From: Antitrichia curtipendula
Taxonomy: Eukaryota; Streptophyta; Bryopsida; Hypnales; Leucodontaceae
Direction: 5' to 3'
Length of the DNA: 64,000 nucleotides
NCBI GenBank assembly: GCA_951230915.1
Contig: OX579639.1
Span: 9,362,001-9,426,000 of the forward strand
Positions 1-13,002 of this stretch are shown piece by piece. Positions within the stretch are counted from its first letter, which is position 1; each line of letters starts with the position of its first letter. The position numbers were made by a program, and so were the translations under genes. Under the pieces are notes generated by a model. It was not told where the DNA came from. It was given only the letters and a program-made list of their open reading frames with translations, and did not search any database.

Positions 1-1200
1 TTTTTTAGTTTTATTTTTTTTTGTGGTGTCGGGTTTTTCCCTTGCCAAAATCAGCTCAAATGCAGAAAGCAATGCTTTGGGTTGCAAGCGAGGCTCCTTG
101 GGAGTTTGGATCAGAGTCTACATTCCGTCCCTGAATTTCTGAATGAGGCTGAGTCAGATGCCGACTCCCGCCTGCCTGAATTTATGTCCTAGGAATGACT
201 CTCAGCCGTGCAAAAAAGGGAAAAAAAAAATGACCTCAGGCCTCATTAGGATGGGTAACAGGGTTGTTTTTTTTCATTTTTTATGAAGTGCCAAAGTGGT
301 GATATAAAATGTTATAATGGTGCTCCAAATTTCAACATTCAGCAATAGCACAATAGCACAATAGCATATCTCACATATTCGTAATTGTATTTCATCTACA
401 ATCTCACAATTTTATCCAAGATTTATTTTTAATTTGAAGTTTTCTGGTGAAAAATTTCATGGTTTTTCATGATTTTCTTGTTGGTACTTGAAAGGAGGTG
501 GGTTTGAACGTACCAAAGAATGTGGCATTTGGATATCATATGCAAAAGTTAGGAAAGAACAAAGTTTGGTTCTAAAATTGTTTCTTCCATATAGGCACAT
601 AACTAATTTGGAAGATGTACACAAAGTGAAGATGGAAGTTGAGGGTTAATGGCGCATTTGGGAGTGCCCACTTAGAATCAAACGTAACATGACATTGTTA
701 ACTAGCCTAAAAATTCCCCCTTGGAGATTCGGATACCCCTCCCTAGATTCCTTTGGTGAATTCAATTTAATCTAATGATTATCATTGGCTATTGAGGTTT
801 TAGAACTGGTAGCCAAGTTTGTAAACATGGTACTATAGCCAAGCCTCTACACTAACAAGGTCAACAATGCTAATAATTCTACAAACCCTTTCTCCTAATT
901 GCAATACTAGGGAGCCTATGCTTTCTAGAGGAGCAAAAGGCCCTTGTTTGAAAATCCTCTCACTGTGATATGGATAAAGCCTCTTAACATTGGATCCTTC
1001 AAAAATGAATTCTAAATTCAAAAATTAGAAAAAGAAAATTCTTATAAATATAACTAAAATTCAATTCACAATCAATTTTGAAGGAATTCCAATTTTTAGT
1101 TTGAAATTTGATTGATAAGTAATGGTTAGTTTAATGGTAGATAAAACCACATGAGTGTGATCTGTTACTAAAAGATAGTTTCCTAAGGGTTGCTTCACAG
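1..1200. other. AT-rich intergenic DNA, no gene seen
   Basis: The first 250 bases are clearly less AT-rich than what follows and could be the edge of a gene or element lying outside the window, but no frame stays convincingly open. The rest is AT-rich with short chance reading frames only. Confidence 0.5.
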
Positions 1201-1655
1201 TTCACACTATGGCTGACCAAGTCGAGAAGCCATGGAATTGAGTGGCCAAACTTTGTTGAGATTCCAAAGAAATGAACAATAAATAGGCAATAAAATATAA
1301 GAATTGGAACCTTTGGCCGGCCATAGTGTGAAGCCTTCAAAGGCCAAGTCCAAAGTCCAAATCCTTAGCAATGAATTCTCATGGCCTCTCAACTTTGACG
1401 GACAATCTAATGGTTGAGATCTTGTCATAAGTTGACGACCTCTTGGCCATAGTTTGGGTCTCCATTTCTAATAAACCAAACTTCTTTTGAGAGTCAGTCG
1501 CTATGTAAGCAATTTATTGCCATGTAGGTAGTTGAGGGTGATGGCTTTTGGACTTGTACCTTCTAGTGTAAAGGGTCGAGAGGCCAAACTTTGGGTTTCT
1601 TGAAATTTGATTGGTGGAAATCCACAGCTTCTTGACCTTTGGCCATAGTGTGAAG
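1201..1655. repeat. Putative inverted-repeat element (CACACTATGGC ends)
   Basis: The left end TTCACACTATGGC (1201-1235) and the reverse complement of the right end (1621-1655) agree over about 35 bases at roughly three quarters of positions. A third copy of the core CCATAGTGTGAAG sits in the middle near 1322-1334, and GGCCAAACTTTG occurs twice inside (near 1241 and 1581). No clean target duplication was found, so this may be a decayed non-autonomous transposon or a local rearrangement. Confidence 0.4.
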
Positions 1656-2969
1656 TGGCCCTAATTTTGTATGAAAGTCATCATCATTAAATTATCCCTC
1701 TAATTTGCACATTGTAACACATCTTTACATTTCTAGAATTTTGGACTATCTTTGGTATGTAAATTATTTATTATAGTATGTTGAGAGAGTTCATTCCTAG
1801 GAAGACAACTGTCTGTAAAATTGAAAATTGAAAAAATAGGTAGGTTCCTACAAAGTCAAATTTTAATACAAGTTGTGAATGGGATTTCTTTTTTGGAAAT
1901 TAAATAAAATTGCAATCAAGGGTTAGATAAAAACATTGTTGCCTAAAGAAGTTGCCTAAAAATATTCAAATATAAGAGTGATCTTTAGACAACTTGTGTA
2001 AAGATGAATTTTGTATTTAATTATTGTAAAATTGTATAACATTTAAAAATCAACATCCTCTAAGATATGGTACTAAGCCCACAATAATTGAGATCCATCT
2101 ATTCAAAATATTTAAAAGGATAGAAAATCTTGAGCCTAACCCAAGAAACATGCTACCCAAGTGAAAAAAGGATCCTTAGAGCATCTTCACTTGTACATGT
2201 TAAGAGATTAAGACAAGTCCAAAGTGGTGAAAGTTGCTTTAGTCAACTCCAAGTATTTTTCAAGGCCTATATTTTATAATATCAAAGAAAGGCATGCCAA
2301 ATCTATATTCAATTTAATTTATCCTACATCGGAATTTGTGATTGGTCAATTCACTTTTTATAAAACACATTGGATGAGTAAGAGTGGGGTACAAAAAATT
2401 GGAGGACTCATTAAAGATAGAATTTAATTCTAAAGGATTAAAAGACTATTTTAGGCTTTTTCATTTTGGAGATTAGGCTATTGTATCCTTTTATTTAATA
2501 TTAAAGTAATGTGTGTCATGTAACTCAACTTTTTAGAGCACTAATTTGTATACAATTTGACTACGCAGTTGAATGTAGAATTATGAGGTGAAATGTGTAT
2601 TTTGGTGTTTTAGCTAAAACAATTATTTATTTTGATTTATTTTTTATATCTAATTGTACATCATATGAATAACTCATTGAAATGTATTGTATTGAAATTT
2701 CAAAGTGATGAGCCTCATTAATTGAAAGATATTTACTTTGAAACTTTTAAAAAAAAACTCATGATTTTGCACTTGCATAAATCATCATTCAAATTTTTTC
2801 TAGCAAAATGTATATATTTCAAAATTTATGCAAGTTGATAAATTGATTTAAAATTTAGTTGAAAATCCGTGAAGAAAATTAAAAGGTAAAAAACTTGTAT
2901 ATAAGAAGTTTTTCTTATTGCCCAATCTGCCCCATGTTAAAACAAAAAGACAAAATTGGACATAACTTT
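1656..2969. other. AT-rich intergenic DNA, nothing recognised
   Basis: Long AT-rich stretch without coding signal. The 67-codon frame at 2224-2427 has no recognisable motif and the base composition of its surroundings, so it is not called a gene. Confidence 0.5.
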
Positions 2970-2973
2970 TCAA

Positions 2974-4011
2974 TCCCTAAAGGACAAAGTGTCTATTCAC
3001 GAGACAATTGGAATTAGGATAGGTGACAATGAAGTAAAAAGTGAACAAATGTTTCTGAAAATTTGACACAAGATGGGGACATTGCTCCCCAGCTTTGTGG
3101 GAATTTTTAGCCCTTGAAGTCCCAAAGTTCCCTCTAAAGACACTTAGAATTTTGAGCAAGCATGTGTGACCTCAATTTTTGACATTGTTTTTTGAAACTT
3201 TTATTGAAGATAGAAAAATACATTAGCTTTAAGAGAATAATTTTTTTTAATAAGCGCCTGCCCAGGAGCAAAAGTTATGCCTCCTAAGCGTCAAAAGCAA
3301 TTCGGCTGGATAGAAAAAACACGTAAAAAATTCAAATATTAATTTTTTCTCATAGATTATTGTTTTGCCTATATAAAAAACTTTGATTCATTCCATTTTG
3401 ATTAGTGATGTGAAAGTTATGGAACTTCTTATTTTGTGGGCACTCATAGCATCTTCTCCAAAAAATAACTTATAGGATTTGTTTTTGAACTTCATTTTCA
3501 CAATTGAAAAACAAAATTCCACGTAATACAAATAATTTGCTATAACAATTTCACCACTGGGATTAAAGCATTTCAGTTCCATCTTAGAAATATTGATGAT
3601 TTAGTCTTTCCTTCTATCCTATGCCTACTTCTACATAAAAACATTTTAAGAATGAAAATCTAGTTTTATTTATTTATTTTTATTTCCCCAATTCTCAGTT
3701 CAATTCTTCAACATATATTTTCTTAAACTCAAACTCAATGGTGAAAAATATTTAAGTTAAGAAGATCCAAAGCCAAAAAATCTAGTCATGGAAGGTGCAA
3801 AAAAACTTGTTTTTTTAATTTGAAATGCAAATGTCTTGCAATTTATACAATCAAAAATTTTGAAATTTTCTTCCACATATTCTTATACTAGTCTAGTGTA
3901 AGATCCTATGGTAAAATATGCAAAAGAGAACCGACTTTAAAAAAATTTGTACTTTGCAATAGAAATGGCAGTTTCAAGTGTTTTTTGATAGAAAAGAAAG
4001 GCCTTAGGACT
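2974..4011 (+). mobile_element. TTAA-family element, copy A
   Basis: About 1.04 kb of AT-rich, non-coding sequence in the same order as copies C, D, E and F. The left end reads TCCCTAAAGGAC and the right end CCTTAGGACT. The flanking tetranucleotide is TCAA on both sides (2970-2973 and 4012-4015) rather than TTAA. Diagnostic internal blocks are GATGTGAAAGTTATGG, CAATTCCATCTTAGA-like text, ATGTCTTGCAATTTATAC and AGAAATGGCAGTTT close to the right end, which defines the + orientation. No open reading frame, so it is non-autonomous. Confidence 0.75.
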
Positions 4012-4239
4012 TCAAGAGTAAATGTTTTTTACTAGATGCCCAAATAAAAAATTATACTGCTCTTCAAATATCCAAGCAATTTTTACAATTTTGGCCTCTT
4101 TTGCTTCATTCCTCATCCTTTTTTGAATTTTGCATGTATATAACTAACACTATGTTATAAAAAATTGTAAAATAAAAACTTTTCATGAAACAACCTTCTT
4201 CCAAAGGAATAAAAACTTTACTAACCTTGCCAGGAAAGC

Positions 4240-4720
4240 TTAAAAAATAATAACTTATTCTAATTAAAAATGCTATTATCTTGAAATCTACAACTTTAAG
4301 GTTCTTGAAAAAATTTCCACATATTCCAAGTGTTTGTCTCTAAGCTTTCACCATTTAAGTTTCACATTAAATTTTTTCTCAATGCACAAAAAATCATCAA
4401 AAAAATACTAGTATACTGCTTGTTTAGTTGCCCTCATCATATTCTAGGGTGATTTAGAGTAAGGCAAATGATATGTTTACTTTTGAAATTTTGCGTGCGT
4501 GTACCTAACAAGATGTAGTACTCCATGGTGTACATGTTCTATTTTTTGTAGATCAAAATATTTACTCCAAGAGGGCTCAAAGTTTGTTGACCTTGTCTTG
4601 TTGGAATTACAAGAATCTTTTTTTCACACTTCAAATGTTATAATCTTTCAATCTATGCGGTCAAATGAATTGAAAAATTTTCCACACATTTCTATAGTAG
4701 TATTACTATAATCCTTCTGA
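4240..4720 (+). repeat. Partial copies of the TTAA-family right half
   Basis: Two degraded segments (about 4240-4330 and 4590-4700) match the right third of the TTAA family, with text like ATGCTATTATCTTGAAATC and CAATCTATGCGGTCAAAT followed by a TTTTCCACA block. Neither has a recognisable terminus, so these look like fragments. Confidence 0.5.
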
Positions 4721-4844
4721 ATAGTCAAAGTTTTATAAAATAAAATGTTTTTTTTTTGGTAAATGAACTTGAAGATGACAATTTCCAATAATTTCACACT
4801 CCAATCCTTTAGGTGTGTTTACGATTCTCTTGAAAAACACCACC

Positions 4845-5062
4845 AATCCAAATTCTATTAAACCCATGTGTGCATCTATGTGCATAATTCAAATTGGGAT
4901 TACAATTGCCTATCCAAAATTTATAAAATTTACAAAAGGTTCTCTTGGAAAAAGATCTCCTATCCAAATTCTATTAAACCCTTGTGTGTATCTATGTTCA
5001 TAATTCAAACTGCCGGATCCAAAATTGGGATTCCAATTGCCTACCCAAATTTTATAAAATGG
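4845..5062 (+). repeat. Imperfect tandem duplication, two units
   Basis: Two units of about 100-115 bases share CCAAATTCTATTAAACCC, then TGTGTGYATCTATG, then CATAATTCAAA, then ATTGCCTAYCCAAA. The offset is about 115 bases. The segment is non-coding although one frame happens to stay open across it. Confidence 0.7.
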
Positions 5063-5074
5063 CGTTTTGAGGGT

Positions 5075-5272
5075 TTTAAATCTTACCGGGCATCGGTTTT
5101 AGCGTCCAGCGATGGAGATGCTCTTCTGCTCCCAGCGTTCAGCAACTTTGCGTTTGGAATATTAAATTTCAGCCTCTTGACTTTGGAGTTTGCCGACCAC
5201 GAGCAGAACAGAGTCCAAATGAATTCAATCAGGAAGCGTCTTGTTGGTCCCTGCGACACCCTGAGTTAGTAT
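5075..5272. other. Short GC-richer segment, coding-like but unrecognised
   Basis: About 200 bases with gene-like base composition inside AT-rich DNA. One frame on each strand is open throughout. I recognise no motif in either translation. It may be an exon fragment of a lost gene or captured sequence. Confidence 0.3.
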
Positions 5273-6850
5273 CTTCTCAAAACGTAGACTTTAGGAAAAA
5301 ATTGATAGGCTTTCGCCCTCTTGTGCCAAAAATATAAATATAAATATATAAAATGATGGTGTATTGGTATATTCAATATATAAACTACTTGTTGTTGTTT
5401 TTTAAAATTTTAAAACAAAACTTAGCTAGCCTAATTGTTTTCAAGTAAAGTTGATACACCCAAAATTGCAGCCTGCCTAAAACCACCATCATCACTATGT
5501 GTACATCTCCAAAATCAAATTGTACGTATATTGAAGAACAATTTTAGAACATCTACCAAAAAGATCAACTTGGACCCTTCATAACTTTGGCATATTGTAT
5601 TGAGATGCATGTCACATTCTTGAAACTTCCTTTTACTTGCCAACAAGAAGATATGAAAATTTGAACAATCTAATAATAGTAATTGAATACAATAGCAAAA
5701 AATGGAGGTTTGAAGGTACCGACCTTTGGTATTTATCTATGCTTTATTGGATTCATCATTCCATGAATCAATATTTATTGATAATTTAAAACTAAACATA
5801 TGATTTTTTTCTCCTAAAAGTGATTGTGAATTGAGTATTAATGATTTCAAAAGTTTCTTTTTTCTTTTTTCTTTATACATTAAAATGTTATACTCTAACT
5901 ATTAATAATGTTACTTTTGGAATTATATGTAACCTATTTATTGAAGTTTTTGTTGAAGAATACTTTCTTGACTAGGAAAATCAATTTTTGAAGTGAAAAT
6001 ACTTGCATTAAAAAATATTTGTAAAGGAAAAAAAATTGAAAATCTATAATATATAAATTTTAAGAAACTAACTGGCCAATGTTTTCTACATCTATTTTTG
6101 GCCAATATTTTCTACAAATACTTTTTTTTATCCACCCAAAGGAATTTTTGAATCTTTAAAGGATGACCTTTCTTTAAGACAAGTTAATGAATCAGCCTAA
6201 ACATTATATTTGTAGAAAGACGTAAACAAAAATGTACACATTTTCTCCAAAAAATTTGAGGTCTTCTAGAATTAAGGTACCAATACTTAAAACATGGTAT
6301 TGTAGGTCAACCATTTTCTTTTTCTTTTTCATTGGTAGAATGATTTGCACCTTGGCAACCAATTGGGATGGAGGAATATACTTGATGACATGCCCACCTT
6401 CACATTCCCTTGGTTATGGAGATACTCCCTTCCATAGCAAGGAATGCAAAAGGATATGAGCCACTAGGTATATTGCGTCCTTCCTTTAAAAAAGAAACAA
6501 AAACAAATTGTATGTAAGGAAAAATGGATAGAATCATTCATATGTGTACAATATGTTCATCGACAAAATTATCTATTACTAATAATAATTATTCAAATAA
6601 TTCAAATAATAAAAAATCTACTATTGTATTGATTTTTCCACCCATTTTTTTTTACAATTTTTTTACAATTTCATACATTTTTCCACCCATTATTCTTAGT
6701 GCTGAAGTAGCCAATACCTAAAATGCTGGCAAAAATTTGCCAAAAAGAAATTAACTGCCAGTAATAGCATGACGAATGGGCTGAAAAAAACAAAGCTAGA
6801 AATTCCGCAACTGTGTTTTGCTTGGTGAAGGGTTTTTGTTACCCTGTCGA
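5273..6850. other. AT-rich intergenic DNA upstream of UVSSA
   Basis: No gene or clear repeat. Poly-T and A-rich runs are frequent, and the composition shifts toward gene-like sequence from about 6750. Confidence 0.5.
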
Positions 6851-6853
6851 ATG

Positions 6854-7212
6854 TTCCTAAATTAGGGTTCCAATTTGGTGGAAGGTTCATTCGATGTTCT
6901 TGCGGTGAGTGTTGCTTTGAGATAACTTAGTAGGGTTTAGCATTTTGTCCATCGGGTACACAAATCCTGCTCGAGTGTAGAAGGCCTTTCTTTCTTTTTT
7001 TCTTTTTTTCGTGTGATGTAATATTTCGGATACAAATGTTCCTCATCTTTCGAAGCTTGGAATGATAGTCTACTACTGCTCCATATTTACAATCTCGCTT
7101 GTTCTGAATCACAGATAAAAAAATTTCCATTCAGTTTTGTTGATGTTGTAACTCCGTTGAATATTTTCATTTTCCCCAAATTAGGGTTTCGATTTGGTGG
7201 AGGATTTATTTG
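6854..7212 (+). promoter_or_regulatory. UVSSA promoter/leader with a duplicated telo-box module
   Basis: The block AAATTAGGGTT, then a CRATTTGGTGGARG tail, occurs at about 6858-6885 and again at about 7178-7207, roughly 320 bases apart. Each contains the plant telo-box core (AAACCCTAA type, read here as TTAGGGTT), which in plants is common upstream of housekeeping and DNA-metabolism genes. The segment also holds likely 5' leader sequence. The transcription start cannot be read from sequence. Confidence 0.5.
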
Positions 7213-7453
7213 CGACAGAAGGAGGACGTGTTGAAGTTGGACGACGATAAAGCAGATTTCTCTCTTGGGGTGATGTGGAGGTGTTGTAGATCACGAGTTA
7301 TAACGGAAAATGCAGTGATTGCCCTGAAACCCTTCCTTACAAGTCTGGTATCAGCCATCCTTTACAGATGTATGTTCAGCGAATTGTCAGAGACTTATTA
7401 ACGAAATCGAGCCATCATCCATAAATCAGCGAGGATTTTGTGCGTACTGGTCG

Positions 7454-10400
7454 ATGTCTATGGTGGGACGTAAACAGAACAAGCTAACTGAAGCTATGGA
7501 AACTGGAGAGGAGCTTCGAGACCGACGCAGGCTTGTGGACCTGATTGAGGAGGCCACTGTGTCGCCTGAGAAAAGCCTGGACCTGGGGTTGCTGCAATCC
7601 GTAAAAGCTCTGGTGCGCTCTTCCGACGCTAACGTGCTCACCGCCTTCGACACCTTGTTCGACAAGCTGAAAAAAAATCACTCGCAGGTGTGGAATTTGA
7701 TTTTCGGATTATTTCTGTGGTATCTTTGAGGAATTGCAGAATTAGGTTTTGTTAGTGCAATTTCGAATCTTACCTTTTGAGAAAGGAGAAATCCGACCAA
7801 CCGCGAGATGATCTACCTTGCCTTGTTGTGAAGTCGATCAATTTACGTTAGGGAGTACTGTGTCTTCAGGATTCCTCTTGATTGTCAATTCATTGAAGTT
7901 GTCTTCAGTGTGTATCTAATTGACAAGAATCAGGGATTAATTTCCGAAAAATCATAATCCGTGCACAAGCTTAATTTCTGCAGTATCTTAGAATTGGAAA
8001 TCCGGAATTAGGTCTTAGTAGTGTACTTTCGGGTGTTGGCTGAGCCTCATTGACGAAGCGTAAGTTTGGCCTCGATTGCCAAGGGGAGAGTGTCTGATTT
8101 AGAAATCAAGCAAGGCTATTTGAATTGTGGAGAATTTTATGTGGCTAGAAAGATCTTTCTGTTTTACGCATTCTTCTGTTCACATCATGCTCAGACCTAA
8201 CGTGCAAAGGTGCTCACTTAATCACGGATTGTTGAAAGCTTCGTTCAAGGTGCTAATGAAATGAGTCTCTTGACAGGTGCGCTTCCTCGCAGTTCTACTT
8301 ATTGATGAGCTATTCACGCGGTCGAAGCTTTTCCGGTCTCTATTAGTTCCAAAATTCGAGATGTTTATGCTTCTCACGATTGGGTACAGAGACGACTACC
8401 CTCTTCCAAAGCCACCAGATCGAGCTACCTTGCTAAGAACCACAAGCATGGAGCTTGTAGAGAAGTGGAATGACTCCTTCGGTGTGCACTACAAGCAAGT
8501 CCGTCTGGGGTACGAATATTTGAAAAAGACCCTTAGGCTGCAGTTTCCCAATCTTAGGGCAGCAGCTGCGTTGGCGGAACAGCAGCGACAAGAAAAACTT
8601 GCAAGAACACAGGTGTGACTCAGCAAGTGGCGTGTTCTCTAGTACATTTGAGTGCCGGCTACTTTTATATGTCTTTGAGAAAACCTTGCAGGATAGGATT
8701 ATGCAGGGGTGTGTAGTTTTGTCGGAATACGTTTGATTTATGTTCCTTTTATCTGAACCTGAGTATCTGAAAATCTTGTATCCCAGGCACTGATCCAGAA
8801 GAAGTACGAGAGGTTACGCCAAGAATTCCCTGAACTGAGAACTGAAGTTCAATTAACTTTGAATGAAATAGCTGAATGCTGCAAGATACTTGAGTCAGAG
8901 ATTGTGTCGGCACCAGAAAGCAATGAACCTGTTTTGGAGTCTGATCTGGAGACTCTTGAATCTGGAGACGAGGATGAATATGAAGAATATGGTGATTCCA
9001 TTCTGAGGCGGCAACTTCATGAAGAGGCTCCTCTCGAGATCACTGTTTCTGAGAAGCCGGTATGTATCGACATTTTTTTTTATGAAGTTCTCGCATTCTC
9101 TTGAAGTGGATGTTCTGTGCTGAGAGAACGTGCTGTCACGTGAGAACTTGCTTGATGTAGAAATTGGCTGCCCTTGAAATTGATGATGTCTCTTGTTATG
9201 GAACGGGTCTAATCAGTTTATCCGATTGATGCAGAAAGAGACCACAGATAATTCAGCGGTGTTTGATACTCTTCGGGACCTGCATAAATTAGTGAATTTA
9301 AATCATCTTAAAGCCACTCAGGAATGGCTATCGGTTCTGATGCGGGTGGATACTTCGGATACTCGACCTCGTGATACCTTGCTAAAAGAGGTAATTGACT
9401 TGCGTACACAACTGCTGGATTCCCTCACCAAGTGCGAAAGCTTAGGAATTGATCGTACAGAAAGAGCTTCAGCAAGCGGGTCTATACTTGGCGAAGTTGA
9501 TGGTGAGGATATTATCTGGGAGGCAGGAGACATAGAGGCGCACAAGGCTCCTGATGAAACTGCAAGTACCTCACATGCCGTCATTACTGTAGAAGGTGAG
9601 GTTTTGTTTTGTTTCCTGCAAATCGTGTTTTTACAACTCTCAGGTAAGTGGCCTAGCGGATTTGAAGATCGAAATCGTGTTGTTTTGACCTTCAGCCTCT
9701 TATTTGGTCACATTTAAAGACTTTGCTCTACTTCACTTGACTTTGTACGTATATATTTTTGAGTGAGCGAAAGATCGGTATGTGTAGGTGAGTCTGGAAT
9801 CATTTGAACTAGCTATAACGTTCACCAACGACTTAGGACCATATTGCTCAAACCATTTTTAATCTCTAACGTGAATTCTGGACTGTGCAGATTCCGAAAA
9901 GTCTGCTCCGATAAATAAGGAACCAAGCATTTCATCTCTAGTTACTCAACCTGGAGCAAAGAAGGAAAAAGTGGTTGCCGGTCCAAGAGCAGAGCTGTTA
10001 GAAAAGGCCCCTGTGCTTCCTTACGGTGCATTCCTGGACAGTTGGGGTGCAAAGAGCGACGTTCCTGCCAATCAGCGAGGCTTAGAGATGGAAAATCATT
10101 GGGGTAGATTTGACAGTGAGGCAATGATTCCAGTTGAGAAGATTGCGGAAATGAATGTTCGTTCTTCTTTTTACAAGCCCCCTGAAAAAGAAATTACCCC
10201 ATGTCGAGCACCATTAAAGAAGGGAGGTCTTTGCCCTCGACGGGACCTTCGCCGGTGCCCACTTCACGGTCCCATCATCCCGCGCGACGAAAATGGTCAC
10301 CCTCTGCAAACTCCAGAAATTGATGAAGCGAAATCCAAACCAGCCGAGAAAGAGCCAATGGTGGGGGAGTTCGCAGAGGCCAGTATATCAGGCTTCCATT

Positions 10401-10837
10401 CTGCTTCGAGTCCATCAGTGGGTGCTGAGTCATCCATTTCTGCTGCTGAGTTGGCTATTCAAGCAATTGCAAATGTGCGAGAGCGGGACGAAATTGAGGC
10501 AAGAAAGAAAAGAGAAGATAGGGTCATGGTCAAGCGAAAACAATCCAATAGGGATAGAGAGCATAATCAGACAGTTCTGAGAGATGCCGCTTTGGCAAGT
10601 AGCCATCAAGGATTTCAGGATTCATTTGGCGAAGAGTTCGATAAGGATGTCAAGATGAGAGGAGGAAAGAAGAGAGCCCGAGGTGGATTGACTGCTTTGC
10701 TGAAGAAAACTCCTACTGCGAAGGATCGAATCGCTCAAAGGCTGCTCAATAGCCGAGTGAGTGAGAATGCAATGAATGAGCTTGCTAGGGTGGAAGAGGC
10801 TAGACACCGGGATGCTGCTGCCAACCAGTGGAACTGA
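7454..10837 (+). CDS. UVSSA: UV-stimulated scaffold protein A homologue (UVSSA)
   Basis: UVSSA binds stalled RNA polymerase II and CSB/ERCC6 during transcription-coupled nucleotide excision repair in the nucleus. Coding exons are 7454-7687, 8277-8612, 8787-9059, 9235-9595 and 9891-10837. All introns are GT-AG; the first three are phase 0 and the fourth phase 1. The joined frame is open for 716 aa, close to the usual family length. Residues about 10-165 form the VHS-like N-terminal domain (LLIDELFTRSKLFRSLLVP, then VEKWNDSFGVHYKQVRLG). An acidic linker with a DEDEYEEY stretch follows. Residues about 440-560 are the C-terminal DUF2043 region (VLPYGAFLDSWG), with a C-x9-C-x7-C-x2-H zinc-binding pattern at about 506-527. 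The last 150 residues are basic. I chose the first ATG of the frame; a second Met lies two codons in. No frame damage is seen. Confidence 0.93.
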
Positions 10838-11320
10838 GGTAATGTACGCGGCATCAAGATTTGTAAAGTATGGGATTCAAGTTGGAGTATCAATGACGTT
10901 TGTACTCGTAACAGTGAGTTATCAACGATGCTTACTAGTAAATTGCCCAGTCATTTAGGATTTGTAGGATTTGTAACCCGCAAGAGTAACATTGCTATGA
11001 AGGATTATTGACGTTTACGGAGTGTTATGTGCAGGAATTCACTGGTATTGAGAGGAAGACAGCGATGGCAGAGCTATCAGGACGAACGAGGATGATGTTT
11101 CAGGTAATGAGGGTGGCCCCACAGTGGATGATCCATGCTTACATTCGCCTTGCAGTTGTTAGAACTGCTGAAAAAGGGTGGGTTGAAGATTATAAGAAGC
11201 GGTTCTCTCCTCCTGATCTGCGCACCTCTTAATAAATTGGCTCTCATGCACAGGTAATAATTATAATATTTCCATCCAGCATGTTGTTTGTTATTTTCCA
11301 CAGATTCAAATAAATATTGC
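10838..11320 (+). other. UVSSA 3' flank with possible 3' UTR introns
   Basis: Directly after the stop codon comes a good donor (GAG then GTAATG at about 10840). Acceptors occur at about 11033 (GTGCAG before GAATTC), followed by a donor at 11104 (CAG then GTAATG) and an acceptor near 11304 (CCACAG). If used, these are introns in the 3' UTR. No further protein homology was recognised. Transcript data would be decisive. Confidence 0.35.
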
Positions 11321-12364
11321 ATCGCTAAGACTTAGGATATGGATTCTCTGGACCAAAGGAAAGGAGGCCAATTGCATCAACACAAGCTGTAGTGAAGTGA
11401 GAAAGTCGAGGACGTTCTTACGTACAGTGTTTGTGGCTACTCGAAAACATAGCCAAGTCCCTGACATGAAATAAGCTACATTTACACAGTGCATCTGCAC
11501 TCTATATTATGCTACAGTGCTTTGTAGCTGCACTATGAAAGTGATAGTCTCCAGAACCATAGCTTCTCATTTATCCAGGTTGTATGCTTGCATTACAGAG
11601 ATACTATTAATGCAATGAAGCAGAACGGGTTTGGCATGGCATGAGACTTGCAACGTCTCCTAACTTGCAGCAACTCATACAGAAGCACGTGAGTGACGTC
11701 ATCTTTCGGAAGCTTTTTTCTATTCCAAGTACTATCTGCCATATAGAAGCTCAATGTGCTTCTTTGCACTCTCAGGTCTGCATGAGAAAGACAGGAATTG
11801 ATCTTAGTCGTCTGCTCAAACTCGCCTCCGTCTGTGATTCTAGAGCTCATGTGCATCGTTTGTGGTGTTGATAAATGGTTGGCAGGACACTGACTTGGTG
11901 CAACTTCATGAGCTTCCTGGAGAAGGACATTGGTCTCTTTCTGCTACCATAAGGGACACAGAGATGCGCTTTCAGCTTTGTTCGGCTCGATGCATCAGCC
12001 GAGTTCGGCCTAAACCCTATACCCTTAACCCTAAAAAACAGCGGAAGCAGCAAGAATCAGTCGAGCTCTCGACAATGCCATGAAAGGGATGAAAGTTTTG
12101 CTGGGTTTAACACTTGATGGATGCAAGAGGCATTTTGGTAAAAACTTGAGCACATCAAATCAAGCATGTGACATATTATGTGCAGCACAGTGAACTGTTC
12201 ACAGAAATTTCTAGCGGTTATCTGGAAAGACATTGTTTTTTGCATCGCAGTGGTTGCAAAAATGTGTGTACTGCAAATACTTATTCAGTTATCAAAATCA
12301 TCAGAAGCAACTCTCACCATAATCAAATTTGCCAAAATCAAAATCAATTTGGTTTTTGTTATGC
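11321..12364. other. Intergenic DNA between UVSSA and the repeat block
   Basis: Moderate base composition and no recognisable gene. Several short frames are open on both strands but none carries a known motif. It includes a degenerate telomere-like stretch listed separately. Confidence 0.45.
12011..12041 (+). repeat. Degenerate interstitial telomere-like repeat
   Basis: About four imperfect units of the plant telomere heptamer in CCCTAAA orientation are visible (CCTAAACCCTATACCC followed by TTAACCCTAAAA). It is too short and degenerate to be a telomere and is best read as an interstitial remnant or telo-box cluster. Confidence 0.5.
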
Positions 12365-13002
12365 TTAAATCCTAAAGTAAGTCCTCGGGGGACAAAATGA
12401 AACTACTCGGGGGACAAAATGAATTTGGGCAGCTCCTATGGTCTCAATATTTTTTGTGATTTTTTGAAATTTTTTATGTGAAGATAGAAAAACACATTAG
12501 CTTTCTGAAAATATAATTTTAATTTCAATTGGAGCCTTGGGGTTAAAGTTATGGCACAAAAAGTCTTTTTAGCAAGAAATCCCTTCAAATTTAAATTTAA
12601 ATTAAAAAATTTAAGAATTTGTTTTGTGTAGATCGTATTTTTATGTACATGGGAAGCTTTCATTTGGATTTGTTATGTAGAAGTTATGGACAATCTTGTT
12701 TTTTCGGCAATAAGAGCATCTTCTTGGAAAAATATCCTAAGGTATTCATTTCTAACTTTAATTTTCACAAGTTTTGTAAATTTTTTTTCTACAAGGTTAA
12801 TCCCTAAATGCCTAAGCCTTTTGAAGTGTATTTTTCTTATGAAAAATGAGCACGAACTTATAATTAATCCCAATGAAGTAAACTATTTTTTTTCCAAAAT
12901 CTAACCGTATAGATGTTTAAAGAGCTTGTTTATTAATAAGCATGCCAATTTCAAGTCTAGAATTGCATAGGAGTTGTGAGATTATAACAAGAATAATGTA
13001 TA

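Noticed and set aside
1201..1655. CACTA superfamily assignment for the CACACTATGGC inverted repeat
   Set aside because: Trinucleotides next to the CACTA words differ (TCA and TGA) and the symmetry extends beyond them.
4868..5269. 133-codon + frame
   Set aside because: Its first half is a non-coding tandem duplication and its second half is open on the other strand too; no motif.
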